A program made the translations under genes and the position numbers. This document shows, one piece after another, positions 17,045-26,132 of a stretch of 64,000 bases of DNA; position 1 is the first letter of the stretch; every line of letters begins with the position of its first letter. The notes under the pieces are model-generated. The model did no database searches. It worked only from the letters and a program-made list of their open reading frames with translations, and was not told where the DNA came from. The DNA comes from Chryseobacterium rhizoplanae (GTDB lineage: Bacteria > Bacteroidota > Bacteroidia > Flavobacteriales > Weeksellaceae), in NCBI RefSeq assembly GCF_900182655.1, contig NZ_FXTC01000001.1, positions 868,001 through 932,000 of the forward strand, read 5' to 3'.

Positions 17045-17344
17045 ATGAATAATTCAGATTACAACAAAGCGGAAAATGCAGTAGACCAAACAGAGAACTC
17101 TTTAAAAAATGCTGCTGATAATGCCAAGTGGAAGATCAGTGAGTTGGCAGATAAGGCTAAAGATTATATCAATGAAAAAAGAGATAATGATCAGGAGGCA
17201 ACTCAGGAAGATTGGTTGGATAGGGTAAAATCCAATGTTTCCGATGCATGGGAAGATATTAAGGATAAAGCTGATGAAGCATGGGAGCAAACTAAAGATG
17301 CCGCTGAAGATGTGAAGGCAGAATGGAGAAAAAAAACAAATTAA
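17045..17344 (+). CDS. Amphipathic-helix stress-type protein
   Basis: A 99-residue, highly charged and almost entirely helical protein with repeated 11-residue-like patterns (AADNAKWKISELADKAKDY, DAWEDIKDKADEAWEQTKDA). This is the LEA/apolipoprotein/YtxH-like composition of stress-induced proteins. It has no signal peptide and no membrane segment. It has a gap of about 100 nt from the SDR gene, probably its own promoter, and a strong terminator. Function unknown. Confidence 0.75.
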   Translation: MNNSDYNKAENAVDQTENSLKNAADNAKWKISELADKAKDYINEKRDNDQEATQEDWLDRVKSNVSDAWEDIKDKADEAWEQTKDAAEDVKAEWRKKTN

Positions 17345-17353
17345 AGTTAGTTT

Positions 17354-17393
17354 AAAAGCTGGCCGGAATTTTTAATTCCGGCCAGCTTTTTTT
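17354..17393 (+). terminator. Strong terminator
   Basis: A near-perfect 16-bp stem (AAAAGCTGGCCGGAATT... with its complement) with a T-rich loop is followed by a seven-T run. It ends the amphipathic-helix gene. Confidence 0.92.
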
Positions 17394-17466
17394 GTTTTAT
17401 AGTTTATTTGTACTCTATTTTTGAAAGGATAGGATTCGCTTCTGAAAATGAAATCCTGGTTGTAGT

Positions 17467-18084
17467 CTAATATAAAATCCTGCGGCCTTCAAGCTTTATC
17501 ATTTCATTCTTTACCATTTTTTTTACCGTTCTGATGACCGTTTCAACTCTCAGTCCTGTAAGATCAGCAATTTGCTGGCGGGTAAGTTCAATAGGAAAAC
17601 AGTGTTGGCAGTCTCCGTCATGATAGCTTTTCAGATAATCCATTACCCCTTTCAGCCTTTGAATAGGATCTGCTAATGCCAGATTGCGGAGCATTAAGTT
17701 GTTATAATACAGTCTTTGTGATAAACACATATTCATTTCCATGGAAAGTTCCGGATTACTTTTAAGCATTTCCATGAAATTATCTTTGGGCATCTTTACA
17801 ATTTCTGTGGTCTGTAAACTTATCGCATTGGTAGGGTAAAGCTTTTCAATAAAAAGAAGAGGGTCCCCAAAACTTTGATTTTTGCCCAGTATGTTATGAA
17901 TAAATTCTTTTCCGTTTTCAGTAAAGGTGTTTAGTTTTACTTTTCCACTGATAATCTGAAAATAATACTGTGAATGATCACCTTCTTTGAAAATAAACTC
18001 GTGAGCTTTATAGATAGCATTTTCGCCCCCGAATGAGTGAAGGATTTTCTCATCGATATTCATGCAGCTTATTGTTTTTTTCAT
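17467..18084 (-). CDS. Crp/Fnr family transcriptional regulator (paralogue 2)
   Basis: A 205-residue regulator with a cNMP-binding-type beta barrel (KFIHNILG.., SFGDPLLF) and a C-terminal winged helix with LTRQQIADLTGLRVETVIRT. The recognition helix is the same as in the paralogues at 6391 and 45248. I start at ATG 18084 (MKKTISC). The longer reading from 18141 adds an Ile/Lys-rich stretch not seen in the paralogues, and ATG 18063 is also possible. It is divergent from the signalling operon that starts at 18282. Confidence 0.88.
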   Translation of the reverse strand: MKKTISCMNIDEKILHSFGGENAIYKAHEFIFKEGDHSQYYFQIISGKVKLNTFTENGKEFIHNILGKNQSFGDPLLFIEKLYPTNAISLQTTEIVKMPKDNFMEMLKSNPELSMEMNMCLSQRLYYNNLMLRNLALADPIQRLKGVMDYLKSYHDGDCQHCFPIELTRQQIADLTGLRVETVIRTVKKMVKNEMIKLEGRRILY

Positions 18085-18281
18085 AATTATGATTTTTCTG
18101 AAAATTAGAGAGATTTTTTTAAAGATTATAAATAATTTCAATCCTTATGCCATTGATGTTTTTCTTGAAAAATGTGGTATGAATTCCTTATGCATAAACC
18201 TTTAAAAATTACTGTTTTTTCAAATATTGTGAGTATTTTTGAGGCTAAAGTATCCGTAACTAATTATTGATTTTAACTTCT

Positions 18282-19754
18282 ATGATTTTAATTGTTGATG
18301 ACAACCAAAGTAATCTTTATTCACTTCAAAAATTGCTTGAATCTAAAGATTTCCAGGTTGAAACGGCCGGCTCCGGCGAAGAGGCTCTTGGCAAAGCATT
18401 GAAAAATGACTATGCCTTAATTATTTTAGATGTTCAGATGCCTGATATGGATGGCTTTGAAGTAGCAGAAACGCTTGCAGACTACAGTAAAACCAAAGAT
18501 GTTCCTATTATATTCTTATCCGCTGTTAATACCGATAAAAAATTTATCACTCAAGGTTACGCTTCTGGGGGTAAAGATTACGTAACGAAGCCTGTAGATC
18601 CTGAAATCCTTCTGCTTAAGGTGAAAACTTTCTATAATCTCCAGGAGCAGAATATAGCAATGAAAAAGACGCAGCAGAATCTGGAACTGGAAGTGAAAGG
18701 AAGAAGGGAATCCCAGGTAACAATGAAATCCCAGATTGATCATTTTCATCTCATGCTGGAATCTCTTCCGCAGATTGCATTTACCCTGAATGAAGAGGGA
18801 ATTGTTGATTTCGTTAACGGTAAATGGTATCAGTATTCTGACAATGAGCAGGATTTCCCTGAAACACATCCTGATGATCATAATATAAGCGAAGAACTGG
18901 AGAGGTGCAGGAAAAAAGGAAAAGCTCTGGAATTAGAGATCAGAATTAAAAATATTATTTCAGGTCATTACCGGTATCATCTGCTTAGAGTAACCCCTGT
19001 ATATGATGAACACCGTATTAAAAACTGGGTGGGAACATTTACAGATATCGATGATCAGAAAAAAGTGGAAAAAGAAAAAGATGAATTCTTAAGTATTGCA
19101 AGCCATGAATTAAAAACTCCTTTAACCAGTATTAAAGCTTATGTTCAGCTATTGGAAAGAAAGCTGAAATTAGATAAAGAAAGTCCGGAAGCAGGATTTG
19201 TTACAAAAGTTCAGACGCAGATTGAAAAGCTGAATACTCTGATCACCGATCTTCTGGATGTATCAAAAATTGAAAATGGGAAACTTAAAATCAATAAAAA
19301 GCCTGTTAATCTGGAAAATGTGATCAGTAATGCGATTGAAACCATATTACAGACTCATGAGCAACAGGTAAAAATAGAACGCCACGGAACAAAACCTGAT
19401 ATTTTAATTCCTTTGGATGAGATCCGTATCGAACAGGTCCTGATTAATTTTCTGACCAATGCTGTCAAATATTCACCTCATAATAATCAGGTGATCGTTA
19501 CCACTTTTGTAGACCATGAAGCTCAGGAAGTGAGAGTCAATGTTACTGATTTCGGGATTGGAATTCCTGATTTTAAGCAGGATGCGGTATTCAAGAAATT
19601 CTATCGTGTGGAAGAATCTTCACTGCAGTTCCAGGGAATGGGAATCGGACTGTTCATATGCTCTGAAATCATCAAACAGCACCACGGAAGTGTGGGTGTT
19701 TCCAGTATCGTAGATGAAGGCTCTACATTTTATTTTACCCTACCATTAAACTAA
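18282..19754 (+). CDS. Hybrid histidine kinase (receiver-PAS-kinase)
   Basis: A 490-residue cytoplasmic sensor. A receiver domain at 1-120 has acidic pair D6/D7, phosphoacceptor D50 and K103. A coiled linker follows to 150, then a PAS domain at about 155-262. HisKA has H275 in SIASHELKTP, and HATPase_c (about 375-490) has NAVKYSP and DFGIGIP. With the receiver at the N-terminus it can take phosphate from another kinase. ATG 18282 is used instead of a TTG 15 nt upstream, because the receiver begins directly at MILIVDD. It is the first gene of a six-gene operon. Confidence 0.92.
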   Translation: MILIVDDNQSNLYSLQKLLESKDFQVETAGSGEEALGKALKNDYALIILDVQMPDMDGFEVAETLADYSKTKDVPIIFLSAVNTDKKFITQGYASGGKDYVTKPVDPEILLLKVKTFYNLQEQNIAMKKTQQNLELEVKGRRESQVTMKSQIDHFHLMLESLPQIAFTLNEEGIVDFVNGKWYQYSDNEQDFPETHPDDHNISEELERCRKKGKALELEIRIKNIISGHYRYHLLRVTPVYDEHRIKNWVGTFTDIDDQKKVEKEKDEFLSIASHELKTPLTSIKAYVQLLERKLKLDKESPEAGFVTKVQTQIEKLNTLITDLLDVSKIENGKLKINKKPVNLENVISNAIETILQTHEQQVKIERHGTKPDILIPLDEIRIEQVLINFLTNAVKYSPHNNQVIVTTFVDHEAQEVRVNVTDFGIGIPDFKQDAVFKKFYRVEESSLQFQGMGIGLFICSEIIKQHHGSVGVSSIVDEGSTFYFTLPLN

Positions 19755-19759
19755 TTTTC

Positions 19760-22700
19760 ATGCCGAAAAAAATTATACGAAATCTCCAGTTTGGAATAGG
19801 TCTTTCGCTTCTGATATTGATAGCGAGCTCAGTAGCCTCTTACTGGAGTATTCAAAATCAAATGAATCACCGTGAGAGCCTTTCCAAAAGCAGGCGTTCT
19901 GTGACCGCTGTTAAGGATGTTCTGGTAGCTTTACTGGATGCCGAAACAGGAAACAGAGGCTACCAGCTGACAGGAAGGGAAGATTTTCTCGAACCTTATA
20001 AACGCGGATTAAGAGAATATTCCAAAGCTTTGGTACTTGCAGAATCATTAGGGGTACAGGATAAAAACCAACAGGAAAGACTTGCCGGATTAAAAGTAGC
20101 AGTCGGTCAGGTGATGGATAACCTTAAAAATCTGGTGGAAAACAGGCGAAAGGGCGTTGTGATGACCCAACAGCAAATCGTTACCGGCAAAGCTTATATG
20201 GACGAGTGCCGTAAAATCGTAAAAGATTTTATACAGTATGAAGAAAGTCAGGTTGAAATCAAAAACAAGGATTTAACACGCTCATCAGAAACAACAGTTC
20301 TTTTTATTGTTTTTTCTGCATTGGCTGCGGTAGTAGTGACTACATTTTTCTATTTTAAAATGCGTGCCGACCTGATCAGGAGAGATGAACTGGAGAAAAT
20401 GCTCAGAGATAAAGATCAGGAAATGACCCGCCGTGTCAGTGCCATTCAAAAAATAGCAAACAGGGTAGCCAATGGTGATTACAGTGAGAAAGTTGTGGAT
20501 AACTCGGAAGACGACCTTGGAGGTCTTGTAGAATCGCTGAACCACATGACCGAATCTCTGAAAACATCTTTTGATAAAATTAATAAAAGCGACTGGCGTC
20601 AGAAAGGACTTGCTTTGCTGAATGAATCCCTTGTCGGAAATAAATCAGTAAAAGAAGTATCCAATAAAGCTTTAAGCCAGCTGATTGAATATGGAAACTG
20701 TATCAACGGTTCATTGTATCTTTTTGACGAAGGCATTCTGAAACTTAACAATGCATTCGGGCTGGAAGCAAATATGAAAAAAACGTTTGAGCAAGGGGAA
20801 GGAATGGTTGGGCAGGCTTTTAAGAATGCTAAAACGCAGGTGTACAATAATCTTCATGAAGATGATTTTGTAGTAACTTTTGCCAGCAGTACCATTAAGA
20901 TCTATGGCATCATTCTGATACCTGTTTTTGCTGACGGCCATGTGATAGGAGTTATAGAATTAGGGTCTACCTCTAATTTTGAGGAAGACAGAATCAGCTA
21001 TTTTGAAGAATGCAGCGTGAATATAGGAATAGCACTGAATGCTGCAAAAGGAAGAGAGAAAGAACAGCAGCTGCTGGAAGAAACTCAGGCACAGTCTGAA
21101 GAGCTGCAGGTACAGCACTCAGAACTTGAGAATCTCAATACCGAACTGGAAGCACAAACGCAAAAGCTTCAGGCTTCAGAAGAAGAATTGAAAGTACAGC
21201 AGGAAGAACTGATGCAGGCCAATGCAGAACTGGAAGAACGCTCACGATTGCTGGAAGAAAAAAATCATTTGATTGCTGAACGGAATAATGAAATTCAGAA
21301 GAAAGTGGAAGAGCTGGCACTCAGTACCAAATATAAATCTGAATTTCTTGCCAACATGTCTCATGAATTACGTACACCTCTTAATTCAATCCTTCTATTA
21401 TCAAGGTTAATGACAGAAAATCCTGATGAGAATCTTAATGAGGATCAGATAGAATCTGCAAGAGTTATTCAAAGCTCAGGAACAAGTTTATTAACGTTAA
21501 TAGATGAAATTCTTGACCTGGCAAAAATAGAATCAGGAAAAATGACCCTGGAATACCAGGAAGTTATTGTTGAAGATATCATAAAAGATCTGAAAAGTCT
21601 TTTCAGTCCGGTATTTCAGGAGAAAACACTTCCTTTCAACATCGAGATTGATTCAGAAGTACAGCCCATCATTGAAAGTGACAGGCTCCGTATTGATCAG
21701 GTACTAAGAAACCTGCTGTCCAATGCTTTGAAGTTTACCACAAAAGGAAGCATTGATTTACACGTTAAAAAGCATTCTGAAAAACCTGATTTTATTATAT
21801 TTTCAGTGAAAGATACCGGTATTGGAATAGCAGAAGACAAACAGAAAATTATCTTTGAAGCATTCCAGCAGGCTGATGGATCTACAAAAAGAAAATTTGG
21901 AGGTACCGGGCTGGGTCTTTCTATAAGCCGTGAAATTGCGAGACTTTTAGGAGGTGAGCTGACTTTGAAAAGCGAAGTGAATAAAGGCAGTGAATTCAGT
22001 TTTACGATTCCTGTACATCCTGTAGCTGAGATTGTTCAGTCTGAAACCGATCAGGATCTGGTAGAAATCATTCGTGAAGATGTTGAAGAAATTCAGAATA
22101 TCCTTGATGAAGGAGAAAGTAAACATACGAACACATTAGAAATTCCTGAAGATGTGGCAGACGACCGGGATAATATTCAGGAAGGTGATAAAATTATTTT
22201 GATTATTGAAGATGATACCAATTTTGCAAAAGCTCTATTGAAATATGCCCATTTACAGAACTATAAAGGTATTGTTGTGGTAAGAGGAGATTATGCTCTT
22301 TCAGCTGCCCGACAGTATCATCCCCGTGCTATTTTACTGGATGTTCAGCTTCCTGTAAAAGATGGCTGGGAAGTGATGGATGAACTGAAGTCTGATACCA
22401 CTGTAAAAAACATTCCGGTACATATGATGTCTGCCCTGCATGTGAAAAAAGAAAGCCTTATGAAAGGAGCGGTAGACTTCATCAATAAACCTGTTGCTCT
22501 GGATAAAATGACAGATGTATTCAGGAAAATTGAAGAAGCATTACAAAAAGGGCCTCAAAAAGTTTTAATTGTTGAAGAAAATGCCAAACATGCCAGTGCA
22601 TTGTCTTATTTCCTGAGTAATTTTAATATTTCATTATCGGTAGAACATAATGTAGAGGATAGTGTAAAGGCACTCACTTCAGATCTTGTAGACTGCGTTA

Positions 22701-23362
22701 TCCTGGATATTGGAAGCACAAAAGGAAATGATTACCACGTCATAGAATCAATCAAAAGTTATGAGGGGCTGGAAAATCTGCCGATCATTATTTTTACTGA
22801 ACATCATTTGTCTAAAGAAGAAGAGCTGAAAATAAAACAGTATGCAGATTCTATTGTTGTGAAAACGGCACATTCCTATCAGAGAATTTTAGACGAGGTA
22901 GGTTTATTCTTACATTTGGTGGAAGAAAAAAACAGTTCGGCTGAAAGTACCACAAGCAGAATGCTCGGCTCTTTAACAGAAGTACTGAGTGGTAAAAAAG
23001 TACTCATTACTGACGATGATGTCCGAAATATTTTTTCCTTAACCAAGGCACTGGAAAAATATAAAGTTGAAGTCATTGTAGCAATGGATGGAAAGCACGC
23101 TTTGGAACAAATTAGCCACCATCCTGACATAGACGTTATTTTGATGGATATGATGATGCCGGAAATGGATGGCTATGAAACAATAAAGCAGATAAGAAAA
23201 ATGCCGGCCTATAAAAGATTGCCTATTATAGCCGTAACTGCCAAATCTATGATTGGAGAACGTGAAAAATGTATAACAGCAGGAGCTTCGGATTATATCT
23301 CAAAACCGGTAGATATTGATCAGTTATTATCACTCCTTCGTGTTTGGTTGTATGAAAGTTAA
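19760..23362 (+). CDS. Large hybrid histidine kinase (CHASE3-HAMP-GAF-kinase-triple receiver)
   Basis: A 1200-residue membrane sensor kinase. Order: TM1 (about 8-28), a CHASE3-type periplasmic bundle with ETGNRGYQLTGR, TM2 (about 178-200), HAMP (200-270), GAF (about 295-430), a long coiled coil (430-525), HisKA with H535 in NMSHELRTPL, and HATPase_c (about 640-755). Three receivers follow with acceptor aspartates D861, D983 (degenerate pocket) and D1130. The input is unknown. It is encoded 5 nt after the first kinase and upstream of receiver, CheR and CheB genes, so it probably drives a phosphorelay. Confidence 0.93.
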   Translation: MPKKIIRNLQFGIGLSLLILIASSVASYWSIQNQMNHRESLSKSRRSVTAVKDVLVALLDAETGNRGYQLTGREDFLEPYKRGLREYSKALVLAESLGVQDKNQQERLAGLKVAVGQVMDNLKNLVENRRKGVVMTQQQIVTGKAYMDECRKIVKDFIQYEESQVEIKNKDLTRSSETTVLFIVFSALAAVVVTTFFYFKMRADLIRRDELEKMLRDKDQEMTRRVSAIQKIANRVANGDYSEKVVDNSEDDLGGLVESLNHMTESLKTSFDKINKSDWRQKGLALLNESLVGNKSVKEVSNKALSQLIEYGNCINGSLYLFDEGILKLNNAFGLEANMKKTFEQGEGMVGQAFKNAKTQVYNNLHEDDFVVTFASSTIKIYGIILIPVFADGHVIGVIELGSTSNFEEDRISYFEECSVNIGIALNAAKGREKEQQLLEETQAQSEELQVQHSELENLNTELEAQTQKLQASEEELKVQQEELMQANAELEERSRLLEEKNHLIAERNNEIQKKVEELALSTKYKSEFLANMSHELRTPLNSILLLSRLMTENPDENLNEDQIESARVIQSSGTSLLTLIDEILDLAKIESGKMTLEYQEVIVEDIIKDLKSLFSPVFQEKTLPFNIEIDSEVQPIIESDRLRIDQVLRNLLSNALKFTTKGSIDLHVKKHSEKPDFIIFSVKDTGIGIAEDKQKIIFEAFQQADGSTKRKFGGTGLGLSISREIARLLGGELTLKSEVNKGSEFSFTIPVHPVAEIVQSETDQDLVEIIREDVEEIQNILDEGESKHTNTLEIPEDVADDRDNIQEGDKIILIIEDDTNFAKALLKYAHLQNYKGIVVVRGDYALSAARQYHPRAILLDVQLPVKDGWEVMDELKSDTTVKNIPVHMMSALHVKKESLMKGAVDFINKPVALDKMTDVFRKIEEALQKGPQKVLIVEENAKHASALSYFLSNFNISLSVEHNVEDSVKALTSDLVDCVILDIGSTKGNDYHVIESIKSYEGLENLPIIIFTEHHLSKEEELKIKQYADSIVVKTAHSYQRILDEVGLFLHLVEEKNSSAESTTSRMLGSLTEVLSGKKVLITDDDVRNIFSLTKALEKYKVEVIVAMDGKHALEQISHHPDIDVILMDMMMPEMDGYETIKQIRKMPAYKRLPIIAVTAKSMIGEREKCITAGASDYISKPVDIDQLLSLLRVWLYES

Positions 23363-23377
23363 ACAGATAAAATTCTG

Positions 23378-23743
23378 ATGAATAAGAAAGTCTTAATTGT
23401 GGATGATGATCCACGCAATATATTTGCATTAAAACTAACCCTTAAAGCCCGTGGGTATGCAGTTGAATCCTGTACAATGGCTCAGGAGGCTTTAGAAATT
23501 CTGAAGTCAAACCCTAAGTTTTCTGTTGTTCTTATGGACATGATGATGCCCGGGATAGACGGGTATGAAGCTGTAAGAATGATAAGAGATACTCAGGAAA
23601 TCAAGCACGTCCCGGTTATTGCTGTCACCGCGCAGGCTATGCCTGAAGACCGCCAGAAATGTCTGGAAGCAGGAGCTGATGATTACATCTCAAAACCAAT
23701 TGACGTGGATCTTTTAATAACAGCAATAGAAAAACTTTCATAG
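23378..23743 (+). CDS. Single-domain response regulator
   Basis: A 121-residue receiver with acidic pair D9-D11, phosphoacceptor D54 in VVLMDMMMPGIDGYE and the KPID lysine near the end; there is no output domain. It closely resembles the last receiver of the preceding kinase (shared MDMMMPxxDGYE and ISKPIDVD), so it may have arisen from it. Its stop codon abuts the cheR start with no gap. Confidence 0.93.
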   Translation: MNKKVLIVDDDPRNIFALKLTLKARGYAVESCTMAQEALEILKSNPKFSVVLMDMMMPGIDGYEAVRMIRDTQEIKHVPVIAVTAQAMPEDRQKCLEAGADDYISKPIDVDLLITAIEKLS

Positions 23744-24574
23744 ATGCTGGAGCCAAGTATCATAAAAGATGAAGAAATAGAATATCTCATCAGAGATGTT
23801 TATGATAGGTATGGCTATGACTTTTCCGGTTATAGCAGAGCTTCATTTAAAAGAAGAGTGAACCGTATATGTCTTTTAGACAGGTTTACCAGCTTTGCAG
23901 AGCTCAGATATAAAGTTATGAATGATACTGAGTACTTAAAACGTTTTGTAGAAGAAGTTACAGTAAATGTTACGGAAATGTTCAGAGATCCTTCTTTTTT
24001 CAAAACACTCCGGGATCATATATTGCCTCAGTTAGGTACCTATCCGCTGATCAGGGTATGGATTGCAGGATGTTCAACCGGAGAAGAAGCATATTCTATA
24101 GCCATTCTGCTGAAAGAAGCCGGCCTTTACAGTAAATCTCTGATTTATGGGACCGATTTAAATCCTGCCGTTCTTGAAACAGCCAGAGCTGGTATTTTTC
24201 CTTTGCAGCAGATGAAACTGTATTCTGAAAACTACATGCTTTCTGGCGGATTAAAAGACTTTTCGGATTATTATACTGCCAATTATGATAGTGTAAGATT
24301 TGATAAAAGCTTACAGGAAAAATTGATTTTATCAACGCATAACCTTGTGTCAGACAGCTCTTTTAATAGTTTTCAGCTGATTGTATGCAGGAATGTACTG
24401 ATTTATTTTGACAGAGAGCTTCAGGAAAGGGTGTTCAGGCTTTTTGATGATAGCCTGGAGAATTTAGGTTTTCTCGCATTGGGAGCGAAAGAAACCCTTC
24501 GGTTTTCTGCTATTGACAAAAACTATCATCAGGTTGAAGATCAGAAAATCTGGAAAAAAATTGATCACCATTAA
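23744..24574 (+). CDS. cheR: CheR-type protein-glutamate methyltransferase
   Basis: A 276-residue S-adenosylmethionine-dependent methyltransferase. The N-terminal helical domain (to about 85) ends in VTVNVTEMFRDPSFF. The SAM-binding motif AGCSTGEEAYS is at about 109-119, and the CRNVLIYF motif is near 215. In chemotaxis CheR methylates receptor glutamates. No receptor or flagellar gene is in the window, so here the target is unknown and may be the sensor kinase or an unlinked protein. It starts immediately after the receiver gene. Confidence 0.9.
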   Translation: MLEPSIIKDEEIEYLIRDVYDRYGYDFSGYSRASFKRRVNRICLLDRFTSFAELRYKVMNDTEYLKRFVEEVTVNVTEMFRDPSFFKTLRDHILPQLGTYPLIRVWIAGCSTGEEAYSIAILLKEAGLYSKSLIYGTDLNPAVLETARAGIFPLQQMKLYSENYMLSGGLKDFSDYYTANYDSVRFDKSLQEKLILSTHNLVSDSSFNSFQLIVCRNVLIYFDRELQERVFRLFDDSLENLGFLALGAKETLRFSAIDKNYHQVEDQKIWKKIDHH

Positions 24575-24585
24575 TAATTACCGGA

Positions 24586-25155
24586 ATGAAATCACAAACC
24601 AATACAGAATTAATTGTTATCGGAGGGTCAGCAGGGAGTTTACAGGTCATTATAGAAATGATCAAAAACCTCGATAATACCATCCCGGTTCCCATTGTAC
24701 TTGTGATGCATCGCAAAGCTCAATCCGGAGATATTCTGCGGACTTTACTGCAGCAGTTTACGGAGATACCGGTCATAGAGGTTGAAGATAAGACTGAAGT
24801 TGACGATAACACCATATATATTGTTCCTGCAGATTATCATTTGCTGTTTGAGAATACTCAATGGATGTCATTGGACAGCTCAGAAAAAATGAATTATTCC
24901 CGTCCGTCTATAGATGTTACTTTCCGGTCTGCAGCAGAAATTTATGGAGAAAATCTGATAGGCATCCTTTTATCGGGAGCCAATGCTGATGGGGTAGAAG
25001 GATTAAGCTATATTAAGAGGAATAATGGGCAGGTCTGGATTCAGGATCCGGAAACAGCAGAGGTGGAATTTATGCCCAAACATGCCATAGAAGAAATTGA
25101 ATATGATTTAATTATCACCCCCGCGGGTTTAGCGGATTATATAAAACAATTATAA
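24586..25155 (+). CDS. cheB: CheB-type methylesterase (catalytic domain only)
   Basis: A 189-residue CheB catalytic domain without the usual N-terminal receiver. The nucleophile lies in IGGSAGSLQ (about 10-18), the histidine in VLVMHRK, and the acid in LSGANADGVEG. It would remove methyl groups added by CheR or deamidate glutamines. Activity cannot be controlled by its own receiver, so the free receivers beside it may act in trans. It lies 11 nt after cheR. Confidence 0.9.
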   Translation: MKSQTNTELIVIGGSAGSLQVIIEMIKNLDNTIPVPIVLVMHRKAQSGDILRTLLQQFTEIPVIEVEDKTEVDDNTIYIVPADYHLLFENTQWMSLDSSEKMNYSRPSIDVTFRSAAEIYGENLIGILLSGANADGVEGLSYIKRNNGQVWIQDPETAEVEFMPKHAIEEIEYDLIITPAGLADYIKQL

Positions 25156-25182
25156 TATTTAAGAATAGATAATCTACATAAT

Positions 25183-25554
25183 ATGAGTAAAAAGAAAATT
25201 TTAATTTTTGATGATGAAGCGGCTATTTTAGAAGTCATCACCATTATATTTGAAGAAAACGGATATGATGTCAAAATCTCGGAAACTTCACACGATATCC
25301 TTGAGAAAGTGGCAGACTATCAGCCGGATGTTATCCTGATGGATAACTGGATTCCTAAAATAGGAGGAGTAGAAGCTACAAAACTTCTCAAAAGCACCGA
25401 AGAATTTAAACATATTCCGGTCATTTACGTTACAGCTAATAATGATATTGTTGCTTTGGCATCCGAAGCAAAAGCTGATGATTATGTTTCAAAGCCTTTT
25501 AATCTCGATGATCTGGAAGCAATGGTAGCAAAACATCTAAAAGAACAGGTATAA
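25183..25554 (+). CDS. Single-domain response regulator
   Basis: A 123-residue receiver with acidic residues D10/D11, phosphoacceptor D54 in DVILMDNWIPKIGG and conserved K near residue 105 (VSKPFNLDDLE). It has no DNA-binding domain. It is the last gene of the signalling operon and is followed by a terminator, so its output is protein-protein contact. Confidence 0.93.
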   Translation: MSKKKILIFDDEAAILEVITIIFEENGYDVKISETSHDILEKVADYQPDVILMDNWIPKIGGVEATKLLKSTEEFKHIPVIYVTANNDIVALASEAKADDYVSKPFNLDDLEAMVAKHLKEQV

Positions 25555-25576
25555 ACCTGACTTACATTAAAAAATG

Positions 25577-25609
25577 AAGATCTCTCAAAAACCTTTGAGG
25601 GATCTTTTT
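25577..25609. terminator. Terminator of the signalling operon
   Basis: AAGATCTCTCAAA / TTTGAGGGATCTT stem with a 4-nt loop and T-run; it also serves the convergent small gene. Confidence 0.88.
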
Positions 25610-25892
25610 ATTTTTTCAATGCTCTAATGATTTGTCCTTTTGTTAAAGGGCGGGTATTGATATCATGGATGAGATAAACCAATAAAAGATACAGGTCGGG
25701 ATTTCCCATGACAACGTCTGAAAATGTTTTAACCAGAATTAATTTTCTGGACACAATGTTTTGTGCAGCAATATATTCATTGCTCACATCGATGTCAATA
25801 TTCAATTCTTTTTTTATAGTTAAACTGAAGTATTTATCAATAAAATCTTTATCTCTTACCAAATCTATTGGTTCAGTTTCTATATGATCCAT
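25608..25892 (-). CDS. Hypothetical small protein
   Basis: A 94-residue acidic protein that I do not recognise. It has no signal peptide or clear membrane segment, although LYLLLVYLIHDI is hydrophobic. It has good codon-like composition, a clear ATG and a convergent terminator shared with the signalling operon, which supports it as a gene. It is a stand-alone unit. Confidence 0.55.
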   Translation of the reverse strand: MDHIETEPIDLVRDKDFIDKYFSLTIKKELNIDIDVSNEYIAAQNIVSRKLILVKTFSDVVMGNPDLYLLLVYLIHDINTRPLTKGQIIRALKK

Positions 25893-26082
25893 ACGCTTAT
25901 TTTACTCCTGTTTATTTTCCAACAATTATTATACCGTATTGCATAGGAATATCACAGAACGGATGACCGGAAAACTTTGATTACCAAATGTTCAGATTAT
26001 CGTCTGAGGTTAAAGAACAAAGCATTATACAGGTAATACATGGCCGATAATTCCCTACGAGATTAATTCTATTTACTGTATC

Positions 26083-26122
26083 TTGCTTATATATACGGTT
26101 GATTTAGTATATTTGTAAACTA
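26083..26122 (+). promoter_or_regulatory. Promoter with overlapping MarR-type dyad
   Basis: A TTG at 26083 and TATATTTG at 26108-26115 form the promoter. The -7 box is embedded in the dyad TAGTATA-TTTG-TAAACTA (26105-26122), which differs by one base per arm from the AGTTTA/TAAACT dyad of the paralogous MarR gene at 9570. Nothing else is recognised in 25893-26082. Confidence 0.6.
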
Positions 26123-26132
26123 TTTAACAGAG

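Noticed and set aside
24586..25155. Canonical chemotaxis operon for flagellar motility
   Set aside because: No CheA, CheW, receptor or flagellar gene is present, and flavobacteria are non-flagellated; the CheR/CheB pair is described as chemotaxis-like only.
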